From Prochilodus magdalenae (lineage: Eukaryota > Chordata > Actinopteri > Characiformes > Prochilodontidae), in assembly GCA_024036415.1 (NCBI GenBank), contig JAMWET010001089.1:710501-774500 (forward strand): a stretch of 64,000 nucleotides of DNA, written 5' to 3'. The translations under genes were made by a program, and so were the position numbers. Shown piece by piece: positions 1 to 15,200 of this stretch (position 1 is the first letter of the stretch; each line of letters begins with the position of its first letter). The notes under the pieces are model-generated. The model did no database searches, was not told where the DNA came from, and saw only the letters and a list, made by a program, of their open reading frames with translations.

Positions 1-57
1 ATTAATTAAACAGCTATTAATAGTGTTTTTGTCCCAACAAATTCCAATAAAATAAAA

Positions 58-530
58 ATGATTTGTTATTATTTAATAACACGTGTCACATCCTGCCCTG
101 TCCTGCTCATGTTTGTTGGTTTTCTCTGGTTTTCTGTTTCTGTCTTGTCATGTCCATGTGCTCTTTGTTGTTCTGTTTCATGTGCATCTGTTTGTTTTGA
201 TTTTTGGCTCCTCCTTCTCCGTCCCCTTGTCAGTCCCCTCACCTGTCCTTGGTTTGTAGCTCTGCCCCTTCCCAGGATTTCCTTGTTAGTCTTTGTTCTC
301 TTATACTCCCTGTAGTCGCCTGTATTCTTGCTTGGTGTTTTGTCTTCCACCCGGTCTTTTGTCTCCCTGTTGGTTGTTTGTCTCCATGTCGGTCTGTTTT
401 TGTATCCTGGTTCAGTGTTTCTGGTTTCTTTGGTTTGGTTTAGTCAGAGTTGTACTGTTTATTAAATACTTGCACTTGCATCCAGCCTCCCTGTCCTGTC
501 TGTACGTAACAACATGTCCATATTTTTAAC
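58..530. repeat. Pyrimidine/TG-rich interspersed-repeat-like stretch
   Basis: The plus strand is strongly T/C/G-rich, built from short variants of tgtctg, cctgt and gtttgttt, and ends near 465-500 in a segment of the form attaaatacttgcacttgc. This composition resembles the tail of a fish retroelement. Short reading frames here have no recognisable domain and extremely biased composition, so none is called. The family was not identified. Confidence 0.35.
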
Positions 531-2990
531 ATGTACTAATTTAAAAAATGCCATAAACTATAAATAAAGGTTAAGTGTTGACTCACTCTGCGAGTTATTA
601 ATGATTAAACCCAAAACCCACCATGCTCTTCCTCTTAAAGATTGCATGTATCTCATCACCATAAATTAATGTTAAAAAATACAATTTAGTCTGAACACTA
701 ATCTCAGAACATCATTACAAAGTCTCATGGTTTATATGTCGCAGGATACATAGATGTAATCGTTTTGTATTATAGATGTTTGTGAGTTTTTAGAGGCATC
801 AAATGTTTCAGATGTCTGGTTCCTATCACCACCACTGTGAACAGTTCTGACTTGCTAAGTTTCTCTAGCATGGAGTATTTCCACTCTGATTGTCTGGGCT
901 CACATCTTAGCTGTTTCCTTTTTTACTAAATCTATTTGTATAATTCAATAAAAGGCTTCTCTTTGAGTACTTCAGTAGCCAGAGGGTTTAAAGTCTTTAA
1001 ATCAGCAGTAACCGCTTTGTCATGAGAATTTTCCAACCACTCCGCATCCCTTACAAATAAACGGGATTTTGATATTCTGCCCTGTATTGTGTCTCATTCA
1101 AAAAGCAGTCCTTTACACTTTTACATAAGCTGCTTTAGGCTGAATAGGCATATATTAATGTTAAGGTATCAGTATTATAGAGCATTAAGTTTAGTGTTTT
1201 TGCTGCTTAGTTTCAATGTGTGGACCGAAAACTGAATGGTACATTTAAATACTGTATCATGTACCATTTACAAGCTGCAAAAAAAACAATATTAGATCTT
1301 CAACAATGGTGATTTTGCTGTATTTGAAAATTGATTTAATTCAGTCTAATGTAATAATGTAAAAATTCAGGGGGAACAAATTTATCCCAGTAAAACCTAG
1401 TTTATTGTTTCATACAAGTTGTTTTTTTTAACAGTGCTAAATGAATATTCCATTGCCACTGTTATCTTAGTATGCTTTGTTTCAAGAGGCTGTGATCCAG
1501 CCTAGTCCCCAGTGCTGAACTTACATCACTAGTCCTGTAGTGAGACCTAACATACTTACTCTAAGAGTGTAGTCTAAATAGGCAGGTGTAGACTGTAGGG
1601 GGCGACATATCACCAGAAAATGTGCACTCCCTTCTCCTTCTTCACTCCTTACCAACCAAAAAGAGAAGTTGCAATTTCAGAATCAAATTTAGTATCTTTA
1701 CTATATTCCAATACTGATATCGATCCTTTAATGGCTGTGACTTTCAATGATAATAAACAGTAAATGTGAACAAAATTATAACAGAAAGTCTGACATTAAT
1801 AATACATATACTTGCAAATTCAAAGTTCTCTTTTTTTAAATATATTAAACATATTTATTAAACATAAATCAGTAATAACAAAACTATTTCTGTGTTCAGC
1901 AATGTTTAATTTATGTTCAGTTAAACTAAACTGTAAAATTCTGTCACTAAAAACTAAATACTGATTACATTAATATCTGAATAGTTACATTTAAAAGTTC
2001 ATTATAGATCTAATGAAAATGAAACATTTAATAAAAGTATAGCAAGTATAGAAAGTATAGAAACATTAAATAAAAGCCAGATAATAAAGTAAAGATAAAA
2101 CATCCAATAATTTGCTGGTTGTTTTAGTGATAGTGTAGGCCACATGTACCACGTTATTTACAAAAGACACATTACATCTTTCCCGTGAGTCTATCGATAA
2201 TTAGATCCATAAGACTATCAATTAAAAAAATATATTTGGGAACAGGGGAAAAATGGCAGAAGGAAAGTAGTTCCTATTATTTCAAGCACCATTTACGATT
2301 TTTTATGGTCATTGATCAACAGGACATACATCCGCCCTAGTAAAGAAATAAATGATATTAATATTTGTGTGTTAAAATCGATTCCTAAAATGAACACCAG
2401 GATCGGAAGTATGGATATTTAGGTCCATCTATAGTCCCCAGTGGTTCTATTTATATCATTTCTTGGCTTTGCTGCTGAATATGGATTTTTGCCATTCAAT
2501 GCTACAATGACTGACTCCTCTTGATGTGGTATTATGAGACGGATGGGCTGAGGCTAGCTAGTTAGCATGCTAACTTTGTAAATATCTCTGCAACACAATA
2601 AAAGTCTGCAACATCAACCGTTAATTAATTTAATTAATGCTGGAATTTTGAACGTTAAAACATTACGACATATTGCCCCTTTAACAGTGTTTACGCACCA
2701 CAAAAATGGTAAGTTCCTTTGATATGAGCTCTTTCATGCAAGGCTGTGTTCTAAATCTACTAATGGACATGTTGTTAATGTTGCTGGCCAGTTTTTAGAC
2801 ATACTAATTAGTGTGCCAGTTTGCGGTTTTGGACGCAGCCTCGTTTTTAGCATTTGACTACGTGTTATTGAGAATGTTTACATTGTGGTGAGAGCCATTT
2901 GATTGAAGAAACCAAGTAGTCCTTTAATAACAGTGTTGAGTTTGTAAATTTAGTTTACAGCTCCAGATTTATTGTGTTTAGACAGAATGA
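531..2990. other. AT-rich intergenic DNA, no gene seen
   Basis: No coding exon, RNA gene or long repeat was recognised. The stretch is AT-rich with scattered stop codons. A short motif at 793-830 (a tttttagaggcat core, then a tctggttcctatca core) recurs near 54384-54412 on the minus strand and at 56968-57000, so it belongs to a dispersed repeat. Composition becomes richer in GC and CpG toward the rilpl1 promoter at about 3000. Confidence 0.5.
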
Positions 2991-3292
2991 CCATCCGTCC
3001 TGCAGCGCCATCTGCTGGCCCTCAGCCTGACATGCGCAGTCCAGCGGTCTGACTGTGGAGGAGAAGAAGCAGGACGGCGATGGGACAGCCGCTCTCACAG
3101 CCATATTACCCTCATATTATCCCCGTCGGGGCTGTTAGAAGCGCGCAAATGACATTAAAGGGAGCGTGAAGGACTTTATTTTCCGGACTTGTGAGCGACC
3201 GGTAAAGTTTCGGTCTGTTAAGAGGTAGGGCAGTAGAGTTAAGTGGCGGGCGGGGGCCGCTAACGTTAACGTTAGCTAACTTAGTGACAGCC
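2990..3292 (+). promoter_or_regulatory. rilpl1: CpG-rich promoter and 5' UTR of rilpl1
   Basis: GC and CpG content rise sharply against the AT-rich flanks, and the rise continues into coding exon 1. No TATA box stands out. The translation start at 3293 sits in a good context (gccATGG). The transcription start cannot be placed from sequence alone. Confidence 0.5.
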
Positions 3293-6200
3293 ATGGAAGA
3301 TTTTGGATCGGCTCTGGAGAAGAACGTGGCCGACTTGACCGTGATGGACGTGTACGACATCGCGGCGGTTGTGGGCCAGGAGTTCGAGCGGATTATCGAC
3401 CAGTACGGCTGCGAGGCTCTCTCTCGGCTCATGCCCAAAGTGGTCCGGGTCCTGGAGATACTCGAAGTCCTGGTCAGCCGAAATAGCATCAGCCCGGAGA
3501 CCGAGGAGCTGCGGCTGGAGCTGGACAAACTCCGGCTCGAGCGGATGGACCGAATGGAAAAGGAGAAGAAGCACAAAAAGGTATCGTTAGCTAGGCAGCT
3601 AACAGGCTAACTGACTCTAAACTGAGGTAAAACGGCCAGTCATTCTCCAGGAGTACCTGTAGAGGTGGATAGTCAGTAGTGTATTAACTCCTTTCCATGG
3701 ACCGAAGATGAGACTGAAGTTGACTTTCCGTTCCACCTTAACTGCCAGAATGTAACTGCTGCGACATTTAAGGTGGAACGGGAAAATTCGAACAGCAGCT
3801 GACCAGCTGCGCGTACTCGTGTAAGCTCAGAGGTACTTTCTCAGTGTTTTTATACTTCTGTGAGTATTTTAGTCTCAACAAAGTTAGTATTCAGTTCAGT
3901 TCAGTTAAAGACTACAGAGAGAATAGTCCAAAAAGAAAAATAACCGAGCCCAACTGACCTCAGTTTCCTTCCTGATAGGTCTACTAACAAGCCCTCCTCT
4001 AGTTCTTCAGGAGGACTTGGTGCTCTTCCATCTGCTAGACTTCTAACATGCTTGGAGATGGTGGTAGGCTACCATACCACACAGCTGTCATGGTGGTCAG
4101 GAGGGTCAGTGTGTACAAACTGGTTATGACTTTAGGTAGTTGCAGTGTTTTTCTCAGGAGTGTTACAGGGGGCTGAACAAAGTGGAGCAGAGCAGAGTTC
4201 CTGTTCATGGCAGGAAGTGAACCATTCCAAACTGGGTCGGTGGGAATATGACACTCCATCACGTAGCTGTCCCACTGGGACCCTGTGCCGAAGCTCAGGC
4301 GACACTACAGGTTTAGAGTGTTGCGTGTTAGAGCTTTGATTAAGAGCAGCTAAGTGGTCAGTCAGTGTTGATAACAAGAATGTGTTGAATGGTCGTCATT
4401 TATTCATTAATAATTATAGATAGTAGCATGTACAGAGAACGTTATGATTCGTCTAAAAAGGAATTTAGATGACCGGTGTGTCATGTGGGGCACAACTGTT
4501 TGGATGTTTATTGCTAGCATGTGGTTCAGTGCAGAATTATGGGATCTCGTGAGGTTTATTGAGCTGTGTTGTTATATCTATGTTTATGAGGTGTAAGTGA
4601 GAGGGCACACTGTGTGCACATTAGGAATGTCTCTAGACCTGTCACAACCATAAATGTGCGATACAACAAAAAAAGCAGCAATTAAATTATTACATTTTTG
4701 TCATTGTGTGCAACAGTTACAAAACTAAAGTGGACAGATAAGCTGATTAGCTCTCTTGCTTTCTATCTGTTAATGCTTAGTAGCACCCAAATGATGGAAA
4801 GAAATAATAATAAACAAACATTACACATTTCTACAAGTGTTATACAGGTGTTATTAATTTGTTACAGGCACCATTCAGAAGTTAGTGTTGTTTCCACAAA
4901 GTGGATGAATGGGAAACAAGCAATCCCATTATAAAATGGGCGTTAAAGGAGCATTGATGAAAATCTCAGTTGCCTCTAGGCGAAAAACCGTGAGTGAATA
5001 GTCCAACCGTGTAGGAACATTTCTCAAAGCATGATGGGTAGGTGTTAGGTATTTCACCATTCGTAGTCCATAGTCTTATAAAAGGTTCCTTCTAAGCATT
5101 TCATATTGATCTTTGATGTCTACGAAGCAGATATGAGACCACCTTTGCCCGTTTATAATCTTATGATACAGTAAATTAGTTGCTTTTTCTTTTTTTGGTA
5201 AGCTTATGAGTAATTTGATAAGCTGTTCTTCGATTTTTTGGTTTACAGGAACAAAGTAAAAATTATTCAGCTTTTAGCGATAAAGTAACCTAGTAAACTT
5301 CTGTAAGTAACGTAATTAACTTAAATTGTTGAGCTTGTTTAACTCATATAAGTAAACAGATGAATAGTCTGCTTTTTATATTGTTAACTTGTTATTTAGC
5401 ATTTTTGGTTAACCCGGTTATTTAATTTAAAAGCTGATTAATGATTTTTCACAGTGAAGGCACCACATTGGTTTACAGAGAAGCAACATAACGAAACAGA
5501 TGCAGAAAGAAAAATAAAATGGACCTCTGTAAATTAGCTAGATCGTTAGAATAATTAGTTAGACTAGTGACGTGGAGTTTGTTAGCAACTAATATTGTAC
5601 ATACTAGCTGATTGTTCTCTATCTCAACATCAACACAAAGTAAATTAAAGCTGATACTTTCTGTGAAACTTTCAGTTTAAGGTAATCTGCATCAACCAGA
5701 AAAAAACTGGATAAAATCCCACAGCATGGCGGCTACTTACAGGCTGCGGTTGGGGTTGTAGGGCTTATTAAGATGGAACTGCTCCTCTCTTCGTGTCTCT
5801 TCATCTCTTCAGTGTCAAACGGTTACTAAAGTCCATGATTAAAGACAGAAACTATCCAGAGTAAAACATGCAGAGCCAAAAAACAACTTTATATTAAAGT
5901 TGTTCAGGATCTTGGTAACGATGTAGGAGGTGATGTTGGTATCCTGTTCATTAGCTTGTTTTGCAAAATTTCCTTTTCACTTTGTAGAATATAACATTTG
6001 AATAAGAGGCTGGCAAATAGGAGGCCAGCTTTAATCTTATTAAAGACAATCATCAAACATCATCCAAACATTGACAGTTCCTTGGATAAGGTACAGACAT
6101 TATCTACACAGCCTGGAATGATTTCTGAACATGTATAGTTTAACATTTGCTGTTGCTCAGTTGTTGCTGTCATTGTATGTAAACTTTGCTTTCGTAAAAG

Positions 6201-9200
6201 CCAAGAATTGTAAAATCCCCCCATTTTACTGACCTCATTTGCAAATTTAGGATTTGCATTTAAAGTAGAAGACAACAGTGTTTGAGGTTCATGCCATGTC
6301 AGTTTGGTTTCAATTCTATGGCACCTTAAGAAGATGCACTGAATCCAGAGACATATATGTGCATAGAGGGCAAAGCTGATAGTCATTGTTTAATGCCAAT
6401 GCCCTATACCATCTCCGAAGGCACTGAATTAAAAATCAACATGCTTCTGTTATTAAATAAACACATGGTCTCAGGAATATGTTTATAAAGCCCTTGCCAG
6501 TGAACATCCAGCTGAACCAACATACCAGCTGAATCCACACATGGGAAGCTGCTAGGCAAAGTGGAAGGAAGCCGACTTCTCTGGGCTAAAGCATCTGACA
6601 AGAGTGCAAGCTACAGTATGAACACAACAGTAAATAAAAAAAACAAAAAAACATTCCAACCATTTAAGGTGTAACAGGAAAATTCTAACAAGCATTTTGC
6701 GAATAGGAAGCTGACTGCAGCTTTGTGTAAGAATATTCTAATCTAATGTGAATGTCTATATGGATTAAGATACACTCTGCCTACAGCGATTAGCCACCAT
6801 CACTGTAAAACAATCACAAAACAATTACACCAACACATCCTTACAGCTTTGTCAACCACACAGTCAAATTTACATAGACATCACAAACATATAGGAGTGT
6901 TTCCGCTGCTTTGTCCTCCATGTGTACTCATATTACACATTCTGAGGTGCTTTTGGACATCAGCTATCTGAACTTGTCAGGCTGTGTTGTTGACCAATTC
7001 AAAATGGTGGTGTGTGTGTCAGTGGGTGTGTTACTGTGTAATTTGCATATCCTGAAGGCTTTATTATTGCTGAGAGGTATATACACATTTTGGAGCACAT
7101 GTTGCCACCTAGATCATCTTTTTCAGGGACGTCTTGTTTGTTTCAGCAAGACAAGGGCAAACCACATTCTGCACATGTTACAATACAACAGTGCAGCATT
7201 GTTCCACTTTCATCTATAACAATTGGCCTCCACAGATCCTTAACAAAGGTTTAACAAAGGATTTAACACAATGGTAAACATCCCCCTGCCCCAGCTTTTC
7301 TGGAACATGGTGTAGGTATCAAATTTAGAATAAGCATGTAGAAGTAAATGAGTTGAAACATTAAATGTCCTGGATTTGTTGTGTTTTTAACTGAATACAG
7401 ATCAAAAAAGGATTTGCAAATAAGTGCTGTCATATTTATGTTTCAATTTTATAGTCCGTTTTTAATTTAAGAATCTTTTATTTATTTATTCTCAGTGTCA
7501 CACGTCTAAAAGCATCACAAATGAACATGTTTTAAATGATATGCTGTAGCCCTAGTGGGTGGAGCTATCCCTTATGTTTTGGGATTTTGGTTTCTGTTTA
7601 TCAGCTCTATTTTTTTATTTCTCTTTATAGAAGACATAAATCATATGAACGACTTGTGTTGTTATTCCTCTTAGCTTTTTATCGCCAGTAAGATAACCTA
7701 TATATTACCCTTTATTTTTTTAAGCCAGTTAATCAGTTGTTTGTAACTGAGTGTTTGTCACATGTATTTGTGTGATCACAGGAACTGGAGTTAGTAGAGG
7801 ATGTGTGGCGAGGGGAAGCCCAGGATTTGTTGTCTCAGATTGCCCAGCTGCAAGAGGAAAACAAGACCCTCCTCAACAACCTGTCGGTCAAAGACTGTGC
7901 AATGACAGAGGAGGACATTCAGAGACAGGAAGGTAATTCATAACGAGACCGTCTTTAAGGAACTCACTCCAACTCCACCAGCTGGGTTTTGAATAAGCAT
8001 TTAACCCCTTAAACTTTAGAGACCTGTCATTGGGTTCCCTTTTTCCAATTTTGTAACATGCATATCAGTTTTATGATAGTTACTGAGTAATTTATAATTG
8101 TTGCTGTCTGATGACACTAGTAATAAGACTGACCCACAAGAAAACTATAACTGTCAGAGGAGAGAACAGAAATCAGATTCTGTAACAAACCGGGCCAGAA
8201 AGATTGTGGAATCGCTTGTAGTGGACCATATGACCAAACATCACTTGCCTCTCCCTCTATAGTGTATTGTAAAGCCTAGTGAAGTCACAAGACAACAGGA
8301 GCCACACAGTAACCTCACAATGGGTAGCTAGTTGTCCACATGTGGGAAAATTCTGTTTTGTTGACTGTGTGGAAATACAAATAGTTTGGCACATTTGCAT
8401 TTTTCGTTTTTGTAAATAAGTTTTACAAAATAATTATTAGCTATATTAGAGTATAGAGTCTGCGAAATGTGATTCTTGTACTTTTACATGTTCATCTTAA
8501 CTAAAGTCAATGAAAATAGGGAGAGAACTAAGTTTAGAGATTATTACAGTCCTCATTAGAGATCCCCCTTCATTTAGTTTCATGTCAAAATGGCTTTGAG
8601 TGCAGGTAACTGTTTTTTCAGGGTGTATGTTTGATGAGAGTAGTGACAAGATAGTTTCTAAAACTAGAGATTAAAAATTCATACATACAAGGAAAATTAC
8701 ATCCAAGCATAATGTGGTAAAACACCAAAACTGTCACTGTCAGATAAACAACAGTACTTTCATCTTTGAGAGAGAGGAGAACAATCAAGCTCCACTCTTG
8801 CTTCAGATCTGAAAAAGAGTCCAGACCTCACAGTCATAGAATGTGTTTTTTATGGGAAAATTAAATACATTGTATTTAAGAGCTTTCTTAATTAAACAAA
8901 TGAACAGTTTGATAAATCATCTGCAGTAAGACGTTGGGGGGTTAAAGGCTGCCTCCTCTAGTCAGTTCCTTGCTTCAGCGGAGGTGGGCGTCCACAGCAG
9001 GAAGGAAGTTTACAAACTCATGGATCTGCTATTTCCTGAATTACCTGTTAAAGGCTCTTGTATTGCACCCATACACTCTTTACTCACTCTCAGCTATTCA
9101 CTTGCAGACGTCCTCTTGACAAATACAAAGAGAACACATGCGGTCATACTCGCAGCTGATTCTCTTGGTCGTTTAGAGACACACAAAAAACATTCAGCTG

Positions 9201-12200
9201 TGCCACACAAAGACGTCCTTTTCTGTCTAACTGAAGGGCAGCCAGGAAGCATTACTGCAGGAGCAGGCCAGTGTGGGGAAGCACAGAGAATGCTCAGTAC
9301 TAGCGGCACCCCCACGTGCCCTGGGTTCATTGCCATCAGAACAGGCCCCTCTCAGTCCACTCTCAACCTGCCTGATTAAATCGGAATGATTTGCTGTCTG
9401 AACTTTCTCCATTACTCTTGTCTCCATGTTTACACAAACTGAGCAGCCAGTGTCACTGCTGATCTAAAGGCATTAAACATAGTTTAATTTCCAGCCTCCA
9501 AAAATCCAGCACCATACTGTGCAGAGGTCAGAAAGCACCCTCCATTTATTTAACTTACAGTAAAAGCAGCCATTAAGTGCACTGTACACTTTTCAGCGAA
9601 TCAGTGTGCCCACCCTATGTCTTCTCAAAGCATCTTTTCTTACACCTGCAAAGTTCAGTCTTAGAAGTTGGTTGCATTTTCTGTTTCTTACCATCAAAGT
9701 AATCCCAAAAACATTCAGAGATGTTCAGTTCTGTACTCCACCAGCAGGTCTGTACTTTTTTGTTTGTTGTGAAGCTCAGGAAGTGCTTCTTGAGTGCTCC
9801 AAATCCTTCCAGACCCATAGTGTAGAGTTGTCTTATTAGAGTGGAAGGATGGATTTTTTCCTCTCTCAAAAAGTAAAACTGTTAGTGCTGTTTATGTGGT
9901 AGTAATAGTTTGGTGGTTTACCATGACTTGTTAAGAATCTCTGCATCTTTTATTCTTACTTAGAACTCTGTCTAAAGAAATACAGCTACATCTCCAAAAC
10001 TGTAAATTTACAGTAAAAGAAGAATGTTTTAAAGATTTGTTAGTTAATGTAAAACCATTTTATTCCAAGCTATTTTGGAGCATTTCTATTGGTCCATTCA
10101 GTTGACATGTCTAAAGAGCAGCAGCTGTGCTCAAAAAAGGTGGAAAATGAGTTCTTTGGTGAACTGTGGCGATATAGAATAAGGCCACAAGTGCATAATA
10201 GTGGCTATACTTGATTTATCATAGCGATCACTTTTAACAGCATACATAGAATTTCTTATGTTGTAAAGCCTTAGTAAAAAAAGATTACTGAAAGTAACAT
10301 ATGCAAATGTCTGCAGCTGTAGTGTACAGCTCGCCGAATCCTCTTTTGTCTTGCTGTAGGTGCTTAAGCTAAAGTAGTACTTAAATAATCAAGTACTGAT
10401 TAAAGTTTTAAACTTATTTGACTGTAGGTAATTAAAAAACTTTAAGATATTATAATATGAGGTATTACTCTTTCATTGTTGCAAACTAGTGAAATATTTA
10501 GACAAACCCTCTTTGGGTAATCATTGCTGTGTTGGCAAATGAACCCAATTATAAAATATTTCTGAAACTTCTTCAGTACATGTTTTTGGCTCTGTAGTTA
10601 TTGTTTATAAAGCAGCAAGTTATTTTTGTGTAAGCGACTGGGTTAGAGCGTGTGTACATTTTGGAGGTTCACAGATGCAAATCTATTTTAAGAGATGCAG
10701 CAGGGCCACTTAAAGAGGAACTATTTTCCTTTGAGTGTTAGTCATACCTCAGTGCACAGCATATTTCTGCCAAGTCCAGTCCAGTCCAGGGCAGAGGGGA
10801 AACCCCAACAAACCAAAATGAAGTCAAATACCAGTTGCTGTGTAAGAATTATTGGACACATTGAATCTTGATCTAAGAAATAAGAAAGCCATAGAAAATT
10901 TTAGATTTAAAAAAAATTAAAGTTACTGAGTAAAATCTAAAGTAAATATTTAAGTCTGGACAAATTCTGATTCTACATTTTCACATCTTGCTCTGCTGAT
11001 AATTTGTAATTAAAATTTAGAATTACATAAAAAATAGTAACATAGAGCAACGTTTATCACAGGTCTGAACCAAACCTGAGATGGGAGTACTATACGGATT
11101 TTGGGAGGTTATTTGAATATATTAATTTACATAACAGCTACTTGGATGGCGTTGCCTTCAAGAAGTCTTATGATGCATGCACAAAATTATGACGTGGATT
11201 AATGTAAAAATCTCAAAAAAAAAAAAGATCCTATGGGATACTATTGATTGTATGAAAGAACTAAAAACATCAGATTTATTGTTTTTTTTTTTGTCACATA
11301 AAATTATCTGCCACATGAAAAAAATTATGAAATGGCCACTTGAAAGAGATACTTTGCACAAATGACAATCATTTTGTTTATAACAGTCTAAGATTTTTAT
11401 CTGGAAGAAATTATTTATAATGGGAATTGCCGATTGGATATTGTTAAATATGGACAAAATATTCTTCAGTGGTCATTGCTAGCGGTTAGTTGTTCTCTAA
11501 GAAGTCCTCCTATTCTGCACTCATTATTCACTATTAATTGCACCTGTTTGAACTCGTTACCTGTATATAAGACACCTGTCCACGTCCTCAATCAATCACA
11601 CTCCAACCTCTCCACCATGGCCAAGACCAAGATCTGACACCAGGGACAAAACAAGGTTGGGATGGGCTACAGGACAATAGGCAAGAAGCTTGGTGAGAAG
11701 GCAACGACTGTTGGCGCAATTATTAGAAAATGGAAGAAACACAAGATAACTGTCAATCATCTATGGGTCTGGGGCTCCATGCAAGATCTCACCTCATGGG
11801 GTAAGGAAGATTTTGAGGAAGGTAAGGATTCGGCCCAGAACTACACGGGAGGACCTGGTCAATGATCTAAAGAGATAAATATTTCTGCAAATGGGACAGA
11901 ACAACTGCACCGTATAGAAAGAAGAATGGATGGGGTCATGTATTGCGAGATTTTGGCCAACAACCTCATTCCTTCAGTAAGAGCATTGAAGATGGGTCGT
12001 GGCTGGGTCTTCCAGCATGACAATGGCCCGAAACACACAAACATGGCAACTAAGGAGGCATTACAAAGTCCTGGAGTTGCCTAGCCAGTCTCCAGACCTG
12101 AACCCAATAGAAAAATCTTTGGAGGGAGCTGAAACTCAATGTTGCTCAGTGACAGCCCCAAAACCTGAAAGAATTGGAGAAGACCTGTACAGAGGAGTGT

Positions 12201-15200
12201 GCAAAAAATTCCTTCTGCAGTGTATGCAAATTTGGTGAAGAACTAGAGGAAACGTCTGACCACTGTAAATGCAGACAAAGGTTTCTGTACCAAGTTCTGT
12301 TTTTCTGTTGTATCAAATATTTATTTAATGCAATAAAATGCAAATTAATTATTTGAAAATCATGTGATTTTTCTGGATTTTTCATAGATTCTGTCTCTCA
12401 CAGTTAAAGAGTACCTACAATAAAAATGAACAGACCTACCCATTCTTTGTAGGTGGGAAAACTTGGGGAAAAAATGGGAAGTGTATCAAATTCTTATTTT
12501 CCCCACTGTATTATACTGTTCAAATATTTATTAATTACTAAATATGGTAATTGTTGTTATATATAATAATATATAATATTACATTTATAAATTTTGTATG
12601 TAATATAGGTCTCAGTATGCATTTCTCTCTCTGGGTTGCCAGGTATGTCAGAAAGGGAGAGGCAAGTGATGAAGAAGCTAAAGGAGGTAGTGGATAAACA
12701 AAGGGATGAGATTCGTGCCAAGGACCGAGAACTAACCCTAAAGAATGAAGACATTGAAGCAGTAAGTGAAGACTTCAGCACCAAGACATGAACACCCCAA
12801 CATATAACCAAGTGAAATGTATGCATTTAAAGAAATACTTCAGCACATCTGTAGTATTTAGTCGATAAACACAGCAAATAATTTCTACACAGCAGAAATC
12901 TAAACAACCAAAATCCTGTTTACTCAAAACAGACTTGGAGACCAGTATGCCGTTCTTTCAGCAGCTTCCTATTGTCTATTCTAAGTGTGCTCTAGTGGTC
13001 ATGGTTTGCGTTTCCTCCATCATTAAATAGGGCGGGCAGGGTGATCCACCCTACCAAACTCAAATGCTCCCTAAATAGGATGAGATACAGGCATTACAGT
13101 GTAGTGCTCAGTCCTTTCAGTAAAAAAATGCAAAATAAAAATTCTCATATTAAACATTAACAATAACGATAATGTTAACTTGTGGTTGTGTGTAGATTTA
13201 CAACAGTGTAATTCTCACTCACAGCTTTTTATATGAATATTAGAACATTGCATATTTTTATATATAGTAAATGTACAAAATCACTAAAATAGTGACTGTT
13301 TACACATTACTTCCTTTGCTCTGTAATAAGATGTTACATCTATGAGCCAACCTATAAGGAGTTTGTAGATCATTCAGAAGATGCAAGTCAAGTCATTAGG
13401 TTTTTCCTGTCATTCCATCCATGTACAAGTACACAGTAGAGTGAAATTACGTTTCTCCAGGAACAATGTGCGACATGGAACAAAAATGTACATAGTGCAA
13501 ACGTGCAGACATAAGTGTGTACACAAAAATTAAACTAGAAAACAATACGATAAATAAAACAGACATAGAAAACAGACAGGACAGTGCAGCACAGAACTCA
13601 TTTTTGCACGAGAGAGATTTAATATGCTGTGATTTGTGAGTGATAACATACATACACAGCAGTAAACACAGTGTTAGCAACAATGTTCCAGTTGCAAGTA
13701 GAGCATCAAAAAAGGTGTGTGTGTGTTGGGGGGAGAGAGAGAGAGAGAGAATTTGTAAAGAGTAGAGTATACAGCATCAGATTCATTGGAAGAGACAGAA
13801 AAGTTGGTTTCTTTGTTTTCCAGCAGGATTGAAAAGATACAGATTAGGTTAAAACCTACTAACTCACATTGTGGCTGCAGGTTGTGTTTTTCACCTGCTG
13901 TCTTGTGTCTAATTTTTTCTGTTTTCCTTTGCTCTTCCAGCTGCAGCAGCAGCAGAACCGGCTAATGAAGATCAATCATGACCTGAGGCACAAGATCACG
14001 GTGGTGGAGGCACAGGGCAAGGCTCTGATTGAGCAGAAAGTGGAGCTTGAAGCTTTTGCTCAGGCGCGCCAGCAGGAGATGGGGAGCCTGCGGCAGGAGG
14101 TGGCCCGTCTTAAAGAGCGGCTACAGGGCGAGAAGACCAGCTCTGAGACTGAGGAGACTCCTGCACCACCATCACCTGCGCAGGTAATGCCAAAAAAACT
14201 GGGAAATCCAAAACAGCTGGTAGACCAACTAGACTTGGAAATGTAATTGGATATCAGTGACGATTGGTAGGTACCCTGATGTCCATCGTAGACAAGTGAT
14301 AATCACCCATGTAGGGAGAGAAAAGTGAGAGAGAACTAAACAAATCTAATTTGGTTTTAATCCACTTGCCAAATAAATCTTTACCGGCGAACATTAGCTT
14401 TCTAAATACAAATTAACTTTTTTGGGGGAAAAAACATATAAAATGAGACCTGTGAACATTTTATATTTTTGTTTTATTTTTCCCAGCATGTTGAATGCAC
14501 CAAATAAATTTAAATTGTACAATAAAATTAGCAGCAAATTAAATATTTGTGTCTTCTCTATAGAATACGTGTTAACTTAAAATGAATAAGACATAGAATT
14601 TGACCACTGCTGTTCAAACATTTGGATGGGAATGTACAAATTGAATAACATTTACATGATATTGGTCCTCCTGTACTGTTAATACAATTTTGACTGGAGT
14701 CAAAAACTAAAATGTTACAGGGCTTTAATAAGCCATTACATTGTGCTAGAATAAATTTCCTATTGTAGATTTTCAAGGCTTCAACAAGGCCTTTCTGTAC
14801 ATAGAATTAGGCCACAGACCGAATTCCTAGCCCCTAGACCTTCAGACATTGCTATTTCAGACTGCATACTGAAACCTTAGAATGTCTTCTGTATTGACCT
14901 TGGAGAAGAGCAACTACCAGGTCAGTAGATCGGTCATGAGTTGATGATGAGATTGAATTTCTAAATGACTGGCGCATTTTCAGACTGGTTCATTTTGTTC
15001 ACTGAAATCTTGGAGAATGTCATTTTCAGTAGTCCATGATCTTTTCTGGATTACTATTTACTCAAAATGTGTCTTGGTTTTAACTGGAACCAGGGAGCTA
15101 AATATTGACATTGCAGGAATTAGTTTAAACAGTGGCTGGAACATGATGAGCTCATATATCAGGACTGTTCACGTGTACATGATGGCAGTGAATCAGAGAG

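Noticed and set aside
58..529. Three overlapping hydrophobic frames at the left edge
   Set aside because: Text is dominated by Cys, Leu, Phe, Val and Ser from a T/C/G-rich repeat; no start context, splice site or domain supports a gene.
3112..3576. 154-residue minus-strand frame over rilpl1 exon 1
   Set aside because: Reverse complement of a CpG-rich coding exon; serine/arginine-rich artefact with no homologous text.
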